Shown here in pieces: positions 36,323 through 45,074 of a stretch of 64,000 nt of DNA. The notes beneath the pieces were generated by a model. It ran no database searches and was not told where the DNA came from. It worked only from the letters and a program-made list of their open reading frames with translations. Where the stretch lies: contig NZ_CP036532.1 of NCBI RefSeq assembly GCF_004331955.1, positions 3,118,501-3,182,500 of the forward strand. The letters run 5' to 3'. Every line of letters begins with the position of its first letter. Position 1 is the first letter of the stretch. The stretch comes from Roseitalea porphyridii (GTDB lineage: Bacteria; Pseudomonadota; Alphaproteobacteria; Rhizobiales; Rhizobiaceae). The translations under genes and the position numbers were made by a program.

Positions 36323-37350
36323 TCGCGCCATCCGAGCATCCCGATTTCGACGCCCACGCCGCGGTCTGCTTTCTGCACGATGCCCGCACGGGCGCCAGGG
36401 CGATCGTGGCCCTGCATCGGGTCGATCCGACGGGCACGCATCCAAGCGTCGGCGGATGCCGGATGCGGGACTATGAAACCACCGAAGAGGCGCTCGGGGA
36501 CGTGCTGCGGCTGTCACGCGGCATGAGCAGCAAGTGCGCCGTCACGGGCCTTCCGTTCGGAGGGGCCAAGGCCGTCGTGCTCGGCGTGCCCAAACCCGCC
36601 GCCCGACCGTGCGTGCTCGATGCGGTGGCCGGTTTCGTCAACAGCTTCGGCGGCCGGTTTCGCACGGGCGTCGATGTCGGCCTGTCCGCGTCGGACGTCG
36701 AGGCGATGCGGACCGCGACACCCTGGATGGTCGGCACCGGGCTGATCCGCCCCGACGCGCTCACCGCTGACGGTGTCTTCGCGACCCTCAAACGCGCCGT
36801 GCGGCACCGGCTCGGGCGCGACGATCTCGGCGGAACGACCGTCGGCGTCCAGGGGCTGGGCAAGGTCGGCCTGCGTCTGGCGCGGCTGCTGCTTGACGAT
36901 GGCGCGCGCGTGCTCGGAGGCGACGTCGACCGGGCCGCCAACGAGGAGGCCGCCGGCATGGGCGTCGAGATCGTCGATCCGGCGAGCCTGATCGGACTCG
37001 ACATCGAGGTCTTCGCCCCGTGCGCCCTGGGCGGCGTCATCGGGCCGGACACCGTCGGAGCGATCAGGGCCAGCGTGATCGCCGGCTCGGCCAACAACCA
37101 GCTTGCGACCGCCGATCTGGGTGACGCGCTCCACGCCAAGGGTATATTCTACGTGCCCGACTATCTTGCCAATGCCGGCGGCCTGATCGCGGTCGCCATG
37201 CAGATCGAGGGCCATGACGAGGCCTGGGCGCACAGCCGGGCGGCGGGCCTTGCCGACCGTCTCGACGAGATCGTCGCCACCGCCCGAAGCCTCGATATCT
37301 CAATCGCGGCCGCCGCCGGGCGGCTCGCGGCGGAACGGCTCGCATCATGA
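36319..37350 (+). CDS. Leu/Val/Glu-family amino acid dehydrogenase
   Basis: A 343-aa NAD-dependent dehydrogenase of the leucine dehydrogenase group. GGCRMRDY and LSRGMSSKCAVTGLPFGGAKAVV contain the catalytic Lys residues, DVGLSASDVEAM has the essential Asp, and GVQGLGKVGLRLA is the NAD-binding loop. The start is TTG at 36319 (TTGA overlap with the hydrolase stop), with AGGAGG 10 bases upstream. It would deaminate branched or aromatic amino acids to 2-oxo acids for the indolepyruvate-type oxidoreductase further down. Confidence 0.9.
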   Translation: MIAPSEHPDFDAHAAVCFLHDARTGARAIVALHRVDPTGTHPSVGGCRMRDYETTEEALGDVLRLSRGMSSKCAVTGLPFGGAKAVVLGVPKPAARPCVLDAVAGFVNSFGGRFRTGVDVGLSASDVEAMRTATPWMVGTGLIRPDALTADGVFATLKRAVRHRLGRDDLGGTTVGVQGLGKVGLRLARLLLDDGARVLGGDVDRAANEEAAGMGVEIVDPASLIGLDIEVFAPCALGGVIGPDTVGAIRASVIAGSANNQLATADLGDALHAKGIFYVPDYLANAGGLIAVAMQIEGHDEAWAHSRAAGLADRLDEIVATARSLDISIAAAAGRLAAERLAS

Positions 37351-37445
37351 TCGCGCGCGCCGGGCCCGTTGCGTCGATGGCGGCGGCAAACCGCCCTGCC
37401 CGTCGGCCGGATCGTTCGTGCTGGATGGAGGAATTGTCGCCATGA
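37347..37445 (+). CDS. Possible 32-codon ORF bridging two operon genes
   Basis: ATG at 37347 overlaps the stop of the dehydrogenase (ATGA), and its TGA overlaps the ATG of proline dehydrogenase (ATGA). The product would be a basic 32-residue peptide of no known family. It may be a real leader that relays ribosomes between the two genes, or a coincidence of start and stop codons. Confidence 0.25.
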   Translation: MIARAGPVASMAAANRPARRPDRSCWMEELSP

Positions 37446-38398
37446 TCCGTCGAACCTGGCAGGCCGCGATGATCGGCCTTGCCCGCTCCGCAACAGCGAA
37501 GCGTTTCATGCAGTCGGCGCGCGCCACATCCTTCCTGCGCGACAAATATGTTGCCGGCGCGGACATCTCGGCTGGAAGCGCCCGCGCCGTCGCCCTGATC
37601 AAGGGCCACGGTATCCGCTCGTCCCTGTTCTTCATGGGCGAATATGTCGACGATCCCGCGCTGGTCGCCGAGACCGTCGGGCACAAGCTCACCGCCGCCG
37701 AAGCGTTGGCGGCTGCCGATCTGGACATCCATGTCTCCGTCGATCCGACCCAGATCGGGCAGGTCGTCACGCCGGACGAGGTCGAAGGGCACGCACGCAC
37801 CATCGCCGGGCGCATCGGCGCGCTTGCCGGCAACCGGCAGGGCGTGCACTGCCTGATGCTCGACATGGAGGATGCGAGCGTCACGGATGTGACGATCGCC
37901 CTTCACGACACGCTTCAGGATGCCGGCCTGCCGGTGGCGCTGACGCTTCAGGCCTACCGGCGAAGGACATGGGACGACATGGTTCGCCAGGTCGAGCGCG
38001 GCAGCCGGATCCGGTTGGTCAAGGGCGCCTTCGCCGCCGGGCCAGACCTGGCGTTCCAGACGCAGCGCGAGATCAAGGCCAATTCCCGGCGTCTGATCGA
38101 CCTGATGCTGTCGTCAGAAGCGCGCGAACGTGGCTTCTATCCCATCATCGCCACCCACGACACGGCCCTGCACGAGCACGCCATCGCCGCCGCGCGGCAC
38201 AATGGCTGGGAGCCGGGGACCTACGAGTTCGAGATGCTGCTGGGCGTGCGCGAGGACGTCGCCCGCGACCTTGCGGCGAGAGGCGAACGGGTCCGGCTCT
38301 ATGTGCCCTTCGGCCGCGACTGGTGGCCCCACGCGGTGCGCCGAATTGGCGAGAACCCGCGAAACGCGGTCCTGCTCGCCCGCTCGCTCGTCACCTGA
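37442..38398 (+). CDS. Proline dehydrogenase (monofunctional, PRODH)
   Basis: A 318-aa FAD enzyme of the PutB/PRODH type (the bifunctional PutA is over 1000 aa). YVAGADISAG, MLDMEDASV, TLQAYRRRTWDDM, RIRLVKGAFA, ATHDTALHEHAI and EFEMLLGVRED are all conserved in the PRODH barrel and its FAD site. It oxidises proline to pyrroline-5-carboxylate at the membrane. The partner P5C dehydrogenase is not in this operon. Confidence 0.92.
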   Translation: MIRRTWQAAMIGLARSATAKRFMQSARATSFLRDKYVAGADISAGSARAVALIKGHGIRSSLFFMGEYVDDPALVAETVGHKLTAAEALAAADLDIHVSVDPTQIGQVVTPDEVEGHARTIAGRIGALAGNRQGVHCLMLDMEDASVTDVTIALHDTLQDAGLPVALTLQAYRRRTWDDMVRQVERGSRIRLVKGAFAAGPDLAFQTQREIKANSRRLIDLMLSSEARERGFYPIIATHDTALHEHAIAAARHNGWEPGTYEFEMLLGVREDVARDLAARGERVRLYVPFGRDWWPHAVRRIGENPRNAVLLARSLVT

Positions 38399-38413
38399 TC
38401 AATGGAGGAGCCG

Positions 38414-41400
38414 ATGGCAAACGGTCACCAGCACCTTCTGCAATACGCCCTTGATGACCGCTATGACCGGACCGACGGCCGGGTCTTCCTGACAGGCACC
38501 CAGGCGCTCGTGCGGATCGTGCTCGATCAGGCGCGCCGCGACCGCGCCGCCGGCCTGAACACGGCCGGGTTCGTCTCGGGCTATCGCGGCTCGCCCCTGG
38601 GCGGTCTGGACAGGGAGCTGTGGTCGCAGAAGAACAGGCTGGACGATGCGAACATCCGGTTCCTGCCCGCCATCAACGAGGACCTTGGAGCCACGGCCCT
38701 TCTGGGCGCGCAGCAGGCCGCGCTCGATCCGCACAGCACCGTCGAGGGCGTGTTCGGCCTCTGGTACGGCAAGGGGCCGGGCGTCGACCGGTCCGGCGAC
38801 GCGCTCCGACATGGCAATGCCTATGGCTCGCACCCGAAGGGCGGCGTGCTGGTCGTCGCCGGAGACGATCATGGATGCGTATCCTCGTCCATGCCGCACC
38901 AGTCGGACGTGGCCTTCATGTCCTGGTTCATGCCGACGCTGAACCCGGCTTCGGTGGCCGAGTACCCGGCCTTCGGTCAATGGGGCTACGCGCTCAGCCG
39001 CTTCGCCGGCGTCTGGTCCGGTTTCAAGGCGATATCGGAAACGGTGGAGTCCGGCGCCTCGGTGGAATTGACACCCGATCGCGTGTTCACCACGCCGGCG
39101 TTCGAGGCCCCGCCCGGAGGTCTGCACATCCGCCTTGCGGACCTTCCCTCGACCGAGATCGAGACACGGATCGCCCACAAGCTGCGCGCCGTGCAGGTCT
39201 TTGCCGAGGCGAACCCGATCGACCGTGCCCTTTACGGCCTTGCGGACGCGCCGTTCGGCATCGTCACCACGGGCAAGGCGTTCGGCGACACGATGGAAGC
39301 GCTACGCCTGCTTGGCGTGAGCGAAGCGGTGTGCCGCGCGCGCGGGATCGACCTTTACAAGGTGGGCATGGTCTGGCCGCTGGCACGGCGCGACGCGCTG
39401 CGCTTCGTGCAGGGCAAGCGCGAGGTGCTGGTGATCGAGGAAAAGCGCGGCATCATCGAAAGCCAGCTCAAGGAGGCCTTCTACGATCTGCCCGGCGCCA
39501 CGCCCGAGCGCATGGTGGGCAAGCATGACGAGACGATGGCGCCGCTCGTTCCCTGGACGGGCGAACTGTCGCCGCTGTCTCTCGCCCCGATCCTCGCCGC
39601 CCGGCTGGCTCCCTTCGTGCCCGATCTCGACCTGCCCGCGCGGGCGCAAGCCCTGACCGCGCAACCGCCGCGCCTGCTCGACGTGAAGGGCGCGACCCGC
39701 ACGCCCTATTTCTGCTCGGGCTGTCCGCACAACACGTCGACCAAGGTGCCCGAAGGCTCGCAGGCCGCCTCGGGCATTGGCTGTCACGTCATGGCGTCAT
39801 GGATGAACCGGCGCACGGCCGGCTTCGCGCAGATGGGCGGCGAAGGCGTTCCGTGGATCGCCACGTCGATGTTCAACGGCGGTCGGCATCTGTTTCAGAA
39901 CATCGGCGAGGGAACCTGGTACCATTCGGGGTCGCTGGCCATTCGGCAGGCCGTGGCGGCAAAGGCCAACATCACCTTCAAGATCCTCTACAACGACGCC
40001 GTCGCCATGACCGGCGGCCAGCCCGTCGACGGTCCGGCCAGCCCGGCCGCCATCGCGCGCAGCTGCCGGGCCGAGGGCGTCTCGCGGATCGCCCTTGTCA
40101 CCGAAGACCTGGCGCGCATCGACCGCGCCGCGTTCCCCGGCGGCACCACCTTTCATCACCGCACCGAACTCGATGCCGTTCAGCGCGAACTCCGCGACAT
40201 GTCCGGCGTGACGGTGATCGTCTACGACCAGGTCTGCGCCACCGAGGCGCGCCGCCGCCGCAAACGCGGCGAGGCGCCCACGCCCAGCCGCACCGTCGTC
40301 ATCAACGAGGCGGTCTGCGAGGGCTGCGGCGACTGCTCGGTGGAATCGAACTGCCTGAGCGTCGAACCGGTCGAAACCGAATATGGCCGCAAGCGCCGGA
40401 TCAACCAGGCCTCGTGCAACAAGGACTATTCGTGCCTTCAGGGCTTCTGCCCGTCCTTCGTGACCATCGAAGGCGCGACATTGCGCAAGCGGCAATCCGA
40501 TCACGACGCGGCCGCGCTTGCCGCCGGTCTGCCGCTGCCCGATCCGGTCGACCTCGACCGCCCCTGGAACCTGCTGGTGGCGGGAGTCGGCGGCACCGGC
40601 GTGGTAACGGTCGGCGCGCTCGTCTCCATGGCCGCGCACCTGGAGGGGCTGGCCGCGAGCGTTCTCGACTTCACCGGGTTCGCCCAGAAGTTCGGCACGG
40701 TCCTCGGCCACGTCCGGCTCGCCCGGTCAGGCGCGGACCTGCATCAGGTCCGGATCGAAAGGGGATCGGCGGACGCGGTGATCGCGTGCGATGCGGTCGT
40801 CGCCTCGGCGCCGCAGGCCTCCGCCCACTATCACCAGGGAACGAAGGTGGCGCTCAGCGTGTCGGAAATGCCGACCGGCGATCTCGTGCTGGACCGCGAC
40901 GCCGATCTGCGCGTCGACGATCGGGCGGCCGCCATCGCCCAGGCCGTCGGTTCGCGCAACCTCGCCACGGTCGACGCGAACGCCGCCTCGGAACGCCTGA
41001 TGGGCGATCCGGTCTATGCCAACGTCGTGATGCTCGGCTTTGCCTGGCAACGCGGAATGGTGCCGGTGTCGCTCGACGCGCTCGATCGGGCCATCGAACT
41101 CAACGGGGTGGCGGTCGAGAACAATCGCCGCGCATTCGCGCTCGGCCGGGTCATGGCCCATGACCCCAATGCGCTTGGTGGAAAACCGGACGATGCAGAC
41201 CGGGCTCCCCGAACGCTCGACGACCTGCTGACGGCCCGCGAAGCCGATCTGCGCGCCTGGGGCGGGAAGGCGCCGGCAAGACGGTTCCGCGCGACGATCG
41301 ACCGGTTTCGCACCGCGATCGCGGACGAGGCGATCGCCGAGACGGCGGCGCGCTCGCTCTATCGGCTGATGGCCTACAAGGACGAATACGAGGTCGCGCG

Positions 41401-41830
41401 CCTGCACGCCGACCCCGCATTCAAGGCCAGGCTCGCGACCATGTTCGAGGGAGAGGTCCGCCCGACCTATCACCTCGCGCCGCCGATCCTCGCTCACGCG
41501 GTCGATCACAGGGGGCGGCCGCTCAAGCGCAGCTTCGGCCCCTGGATGGGCCGTGTGTTCGCCGTGCTCGCCCGCATGCGCCATTTGCGCGGAACACCCC
41601 TCGACCCGTTCCGCCATCAGGCCGACCGCCGGCTGGATCGCGATCTTGTCGATTGGTTCGAAACGGTCCTGCGCGAACTGCCCGGCAAGGACATGCCCGC
41701 CGACCAGAAGCTTCGCATCGCCGCGTCCGCCCAGGACATCAGGGGCTACGGGCCGGTGCGCGAAGAAGCCGCCGACAAGGTGCGTGCCGAGATCGACCGG
41801 GCGATGGGGCATGTAGGCTGTCCGCGGTAG
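38414..41830 (+). CDS. Fused indolepyruvate:ferredoxin oxidoreductase
   Basis: A 1138-aa fusion of alpha and beta subunits that oxidatively decarboxylates aryl or branched 2-oxo acids to acyl-CoA, as in the aerobic IOR of alphaproteobacteria. The N-terminal half has the pyrimidine-binding and TPP domains (GSHPKGGVLVVAGDDHGC, SGCPHNTSTKVPEGS, GGQPVDGPA), followed by one cysteine cluster (CEGCGDC...SNC near 640) and a C-terminal gamma-type domain with GVGGTGVVTVGA. The ATG at 38414 is preceded by GGAGGAG; the ATG at 38402 would embed that site. Last gene of the Lrp-linked operon. Confidence 0.93.
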   Translation: MANGHQHLLQYALDDRYDRTDGRVFLTGTQALVRIVLDQARRDRAAGLNTAGFVSGYRGSPLGGLDRELWSQKNRLDDANIRFLPAINEDLGATALLGAQQAALDPHSTVEGVFGLWYGKGPGVDRSGDALRHGNAYGSHPKGGVLVVAGDDHGCVSSSMPHQSDVAFMSWFMPTLNPASVAEYPAFGQWGYALSRFAGVWSGFKAISETVESGASVELTPDRVFTTPAFEAPPGGLHIRLADLPSTEIETRIAHKLRAVQVFAEANPIDRALYGLADAPFGIVTTGKAFGDTMEALRLLGVSEAVCRARGIDLYKVGMVWPLARRDALRFVQGKREVLVIEEKRGIIESQLKEAFYDLPGATPERMVGKHDETMAPLVPWTGELSPLSLAPILAARLAPFVPDLDLPARAQALTAQPPRLLDVKGATRTPYFCSGCPHNTSTKVPEGSQAASGIGCHVMASWMNRRTAGFAQMGGEGVPWIATSMFNGGRHLFQNIGEGTWYHSGSLAIRQAVAAKANITFKILYNDAVAMTGGQPVDGPASPAAIARSCRAEGVSRIALVTEDLARIDRAAFPGGTTFHHRTELDAVQRELRDMSGVTVIVYDQVCATEARRRRKRGEAPTPSRTVVINEAVCEGCGDCSVESNCLSVEPVETEYGRKRRINQASCNKDYSCLQGFCPSFVTIEGATLRKRQSDHDAAALAAGLPLPDPVDLDRPWNLLVAGVGGTGVVTVGALVSMAAHLEGLAASVLDFTGFAQKFGTVLGHVRLARSGADLHQVRIERGSADAVIACDAVVASAPQASAHYHQGTKVALSVSEMPTGDLVLDRDADLRVDDRAAAIAQAVGSRNLATVDANAASERLMGDPVYANVVMLGFAWQRGMVPVSLDALDRAIELNGVAVENNRRAFALGRVMAHDPNALGGKPDDADRAPRTLDDLLTAREADLRAWGGKAPARRFRATIDRFRTAIADEAIAETAARSLYRLMAYKDEYEVARLHADPAFKARLATMFEGEVRPTYHLAPPILAHAVDHRGRPLKRSFGPWMGRVFAVLARMRHLRGTPLDPFRHQADRRLDRDLVDWFETVLRELPGKDMPADQKLRIAASAQDIRGYGPVREEAADKVRAEIDRAMGHVGCPR

Positions 41831-42158
41831 GTGTCAGCTGAATGATCCGCTGGCATCCCGCCGCTCTGGAACCTCTCCTGATTGCCGCAGTAAACCAAAG
41901 GCCGGATATCGCTTGCAAACTGCAGCTGAACCGAGATCTGACAAGAGAAGGCTACGGCCGATTTTACTATCCAAAAGGCGGCTCGCGATGGGTCGCTTTG
42001 CCGAAGAGTCTCGCGTTGCGCATTCCTTGCGATCGAGCCGGCCTGGTCGTGATATCCGTCCGACGGACATGGACAGACCATCAACGCCGGCCGCACAAAG
42101 CATTCACCCCGTGCGGCGGCAGACGGAGGTTGACAATCAGATGTCCTGAGTGGCAGCG
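41831..42158. other. Intergenic stretch at the left edge of a lower-GC insertion
   Basis: About 330 bases where GC content falls from the roughly two-thirds of the preceding operon. Frames of 80-115 codons are open on both strands but match no family I recognise, and none has a good ribosome site. It may be the decayed edge of a mobile segment. Confidence 0.4.
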
Positions 42159-42174
42159 CTGATCAGATGGTCAG
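42159..42174. promoter_or_regulatory. RutR-like operator upstream of the TetR gene
   Basis: CTGATCAGATGGTCAG contains TGATCA-N2-TGGTCA, one mismatch from the RutR consensus core TGACCA-N2-TGGTCA. It lies about 80 bases before the TetR start. The same box, inverted, occurs at 43361. Confidence 0.6.
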
Positions 42175-42252
42175 AATTTGCGCTGTCTCAGGTCGGGCTC
42201 AGTCGGCAGACAAGTTCCCGTAGCGAGCACCAGAATACGGAGTTCGATTGAA

Positions 42253-42888
42253 TTGAAGAACCATATCAATCTGCACGTTGCCTCCCGCAAGAAAAGCATG
42301 GCGCACATACTTCACACAGCAGCAGCCGTATTCGCCAGACGTGGGTTTGAGGGCGCTACTACAGGCGAGATTGCCGAGAAGGCGGGCGTCGCCAAGGCTA
42401 CCATTCACTACTACTTCGAGACCAAGGAAGGTCTCTACACGAGCGTCCTCGACCAGGTGTTGAGCGACTGGGCGGCCGCCATGAGCGAGATAGATGTGGC
42501 GTCCGGACCGATGCAGGCCCTCAGCCGCTACATTCGCTGGAAAATCGACTACTCGCGACGCGAACCGGACTTGACGCGGGTTTGGGCTATGGAGGTTATC
42601 TCCGGCGCACCGCACGTCCAAACCTTCTTGCACGAGAAGGTCAGACGCTTGGTCGAGCAGAAGGGGCATGTTGTCAAGTCTTGGATCGCCGATGACAAGA
42701 TGGACCCCATCGACCCCGCTCATCTATTCTTCATGCTTTGGGCGTTGACTCAGACCTATGCCGAGTGTGAGGCGCAGATCACTGTCGTCCTCAACAAGGA
42801 CGCGTTGGACGAAGACGATTTTCAAACCGCGAACGCGGTCATTTCTCGGGTTCTTCTCAAGGGGCTGGGCATCACCAGCGCGGCGTAG
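42253..42888 (+). CDS. TetR-family regulator, RutR-like
   Basis: A regulator of about 211 aa. The N-terminal HTH is ATTGEIAEKAGVAKATIHYYFETKEGLY, and the C-terminal domain has the RutR pattern DPAHLFFMLWALTQTYAECEAQITVVL. RutR represses pyrimidine use and binds TTGACCA-N2-TGGTCAA; two such boxes flank this gene's targets. The start is uncertain: TTG at 42253 (GGAG 12 bases upstream) gives a normal-length arm before the HTH, while ATG at 42298 gives a short arm. It probably controls itself and the deaminase/transporter operon at 43434-49640, with a nucleobase or its breakdown product as effector. Confidence 0.85.
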   Translation: MKNHINLHVASRKKSMAHILHTAAAVFARRGFEGATTGEIAEKAGVAKATIHYYFETKEGLYTSVLDQVLSDWAAAMSEIDVASGPMQALSRYIRWKIDYSRREPDLTRVWAMEVISGAPHVQTFLHEKVRRLVEQKGHVVKSWIADDKMDPIDPAHLFFMLWALTQTYAECEAQITVVLNKDALDEDDFQTANAVISRVLLKGLGITSAA

Positions 42889-43360
42889 GCCACGACGATC
42901 ACTTCTCATCATCAGATGTGCTACCCTTGCGTTGGCGCGACCGAGACCACGTTCGCCAGCACGGCTCCTTCGCTGGTTAACGGTTGATGCCTCATCATTG
43001 AACACGCTCTGGGCGCGGCACGAATGTAGCCAACACTTTGAACGGCAATGCCGGCCTCATGAAAAAGCGCCGCCACTCAGTTACTGAGTTCGGCTACGTC
43101 GTCGGGTGGTGTGCAGACTTCGTTGAGCATCGTCCGGTGCCTCGGCCTGAGACGAAATCGTCATGTCGGCTCAGCCGGTCATTGTGCGATCGGACGATCC
43201 ATCGGTCGGCACTTTTCGAGCGCGACACATCTCGTTGCGACATTGCGTGCTTCGCGATTGGCGGGGCGGCGCGCCGATCAATTGCGGGCTGCATCTCGTC
43301 GTCGATGATAGAGCCGGAAGACCGGCCTTGACGATCATCACTTGACCGATTGACATTTTG
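42889..43360. other. Long leader region with no recognisable gene
   Basis: About 470 bases between the TetR gene and the operator of the next operon. Only short overlapping frames occur, none with a family match or clear start. GC content is lower than the window average. I see no RNA gene or terminator that I can support. Confidence 0.4.
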
Positions 43361-43376
43361 GTGACCAGATGATCAG
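43361..43376. promoter_or_regulatory. RutR-like operator upstream of the amidohydrolase operon
   Basis: GTGACCAGATGATCAG contains TGACCA-N2-TGATCA, the inverted counterpart of the box at 42159. It lies 58 bases before the amidohydrolase start; a further half site AGGTCA follows at 43392. Repression of the operon by the adjacent TetR protein is the simplest reading. Confidence 0.6.
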
Positions 43377-43433
43377 ATATTACTGATTAAAAGGTCAGCC
43401 TCCTCGTCAGGAGTGCTGAGAGGAGGAATTCCG

Positions 43434-44735
43434 GTGGATCTGATCGTCAAGAATGCCACTCTTCAAGATGGATCGACTGGGATCGACATTGCGTGCAGCA
43501 ATGGCATGATTGTCGCCGTTGAACCCAATATCGACGCAGAGGCAGGCGAGATTATCGACGCGAGTGGTCGGCTTGTGGTGCCGCCCTTCGTCGACGCCCA
43601 CTGGCATCTCGACGCAGCCTTGCTGCATGGCGACCCCTACGTCTGCGAGACCGGCCTTCTCTACGAGGGCATCAATGCATGGCTGGAGCTGAAGGCCGAG
43701 GCGACCGTTGCGTCCTACAAGGAGAGAATGCGACAGGCGCTGGCATGGGCCGTGGCGAACGGATTGCTTCATATTCGTTGCCAGACCGACATTTGCGATC
43801 TGCAACTAAGGCAGGTGCAGGCGCTGGTCGAATTGCGCGACGAACTCCGCGACCTGATCGATCTTCAGCTCGTCGCATTCCCGCAGGACGGCTATCTTCG
43901 TGATCCAAACGCCAGGTCACTTATGACGCGTGCCCTTGATATGGGGCTTGATGTCGTCGGCGGTATTCCGGATTACGAACTCACCGCAGAGATCGGTTTC
44001 GAGTCGGTTAAGCAGCTTTGCGAGCTCGCCAACGAACGGAACTTGATGGTCGACATGCATGTCGACCAAACGCCAGATCCAAACTCACGCCAGATCGAGG
44101 CTGTCGCCCATCAGGCAATCAGGTTGGGTATGGGCGCCCGCGTGAGTGCCTCTCATTGCGTGTCGATGAAGAACTTTGCCGACTACTACGCCGACAAGCT
44201 GATCGCGCAGATCGCACAAGCGGAAATGAACGTCTGCGTGCAGCCCATGACGGCGGCCACGTGCTGGGGCGTCATGACACGCGTCAACGAACTTTATGAT
44301 GCGGGTGTGAACGTGGCCTTCGGTCAAGATAGCGTGATGGATCCGTGGTTTCCGTTCGGCAAATGCGACATGTTGGACGTAGCACACATGGCCATCGTCT
44401 ACGGTCGACTGATGTCCGAGAAGAAGAAGGCAAGGGTCTTCGACAGCATTACCTATGGCGGCGCACGTGCGCTCCAGGTCGAGGGCTACGGCATTGCGAA
44501 CAATATGAACGCCGACATGGTCGTACTACAGGCTGCCGACCCCATGGAGGCCATAAGGATACGTGCGACCCGGCTCGCCGTTATCCGCCGGGGAAAGGTG
44601 ATCGCCCGTCAAAACGAACAGCGCGCTTCCGTGATGCTCGGGGATAGGACGATTGAGATCGACTTCACGCGCGAAGGCGTCAAGCGATCGGGAGGGCTAT
44701 CGGTGCAGCGGGCCGGATGCGGTCATGGCCACTAG
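43434..44735 (+). CDS. Cytosine-deaminase-like amidohydrolase
   Basis: A cytoplasmic metal-dependent deaminase of 433 aa, the size of CodA. Metal ligands are visible: DAHWHLD (His56, His58), VDMHVDQT, SASHCVS and FGQDSVMDPW (Asp). FGQDSVMDPW is characteristic of cytosine/isoguanine deaminases. The start is GTG at 43434 with AGGAGG 7 bases upstream; a GTG seven codons earlier is less well placed. It precedes a nucleoside-type ABC transporter, so it likely deaminates an imported nucleobase or related ring (cytosine, isoguanine or a triazine). Exact substrate unknown. Confidence 0.88.
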   Translation: MDLIVKNATLQDGSTGIDIACSNGMIVAVEPNIDAEAGEIIDASGRLVVPPFVDAHWHLDAALLHGDPYVCETGLLYEGINAWLELKAEATVASYKERMRQALAWAVANGLLHIRCQTDICDLQLRQVQALVELRDELRDLIDLQLVAFPQDGYLRDPNARSLMTRALDMGLDVVGGIPDYELTAEIGFESVKQLCELANERNLMVDMHVDQTPDPNSRQIEAVAHQAIRLGMGARVSASHCVSMKNFADYYADKLIAQIAQAEMNVCVQPMTAATCWGVMTRVNELYDAGVNVAFGQDSVMDPWFPFGKCDMLDVAHMAIVYGRLMSEKKKARVFDSITYGGARALQVEGYGIANNMNADMVVLQAADPMEAIRIRATRLAVIRRGKVIARQNEQRASVMLGDRTIEIDFTREGVKRSGGLSVQRAGCGHGH

Positions 44736-45074
44736 GTCACCTCGACCCATCGGTTGGGAGCGTGGAATGACACGAAGCCGGGCAGGCTCAGGCTTGGGAC
44801 AGCGGGAAGCACGACGTACCGTGAACTTGCCTGCGCAGTACGCGGAGCCGATCCCGACCATACCGTGCACAACGCGCGATCATGTCCTCGATGGCGTTGA
44901 GGACTCCATTTTTTTTCCGCAGGCCGGCGGGGTCGTGACCACAAGCTCAAGGTTTACAGGGGCCGTCGTCCTTCCAATAGGCCATGAAACCCGTCCGATA
45001 CCGGCTGCACGACAGTTCAGGGTGCATGCCCCGACTTCTTTGACATTGCACATCGACCCAACGAGGACGAGCAC
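44736..45074. other. Intergenic region with a likely terminator
   Basis: About 340 bases between the deaminase and the binding-protein gene. A frame of about 140 codons crosses it on the plus strand but resembles no family. Its one clear element is the hairpin plus T-run at 44884-44916, which suggests that the transporter genes have their own promoter. Confidence 0.45.
44884..44916 (+). terminator. Possible intrinsic terminator after the amidohydrolase
   Basis: GTCCTC (44884-44889) pairs with GAGGAC (44899-44904) around a 9-base loop, followed after four bases by a run of eight T (44909-44916). The stem is short, so partial read-through is likely. Confidence 0.45.

Noticed and set aside
41842..42162. 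A 106-codon open frame at the left edge of the lower-GC segment
   Set aside because: No ribosome site and no family resemblance; the opposite strand is equally open. Left as intergenic.
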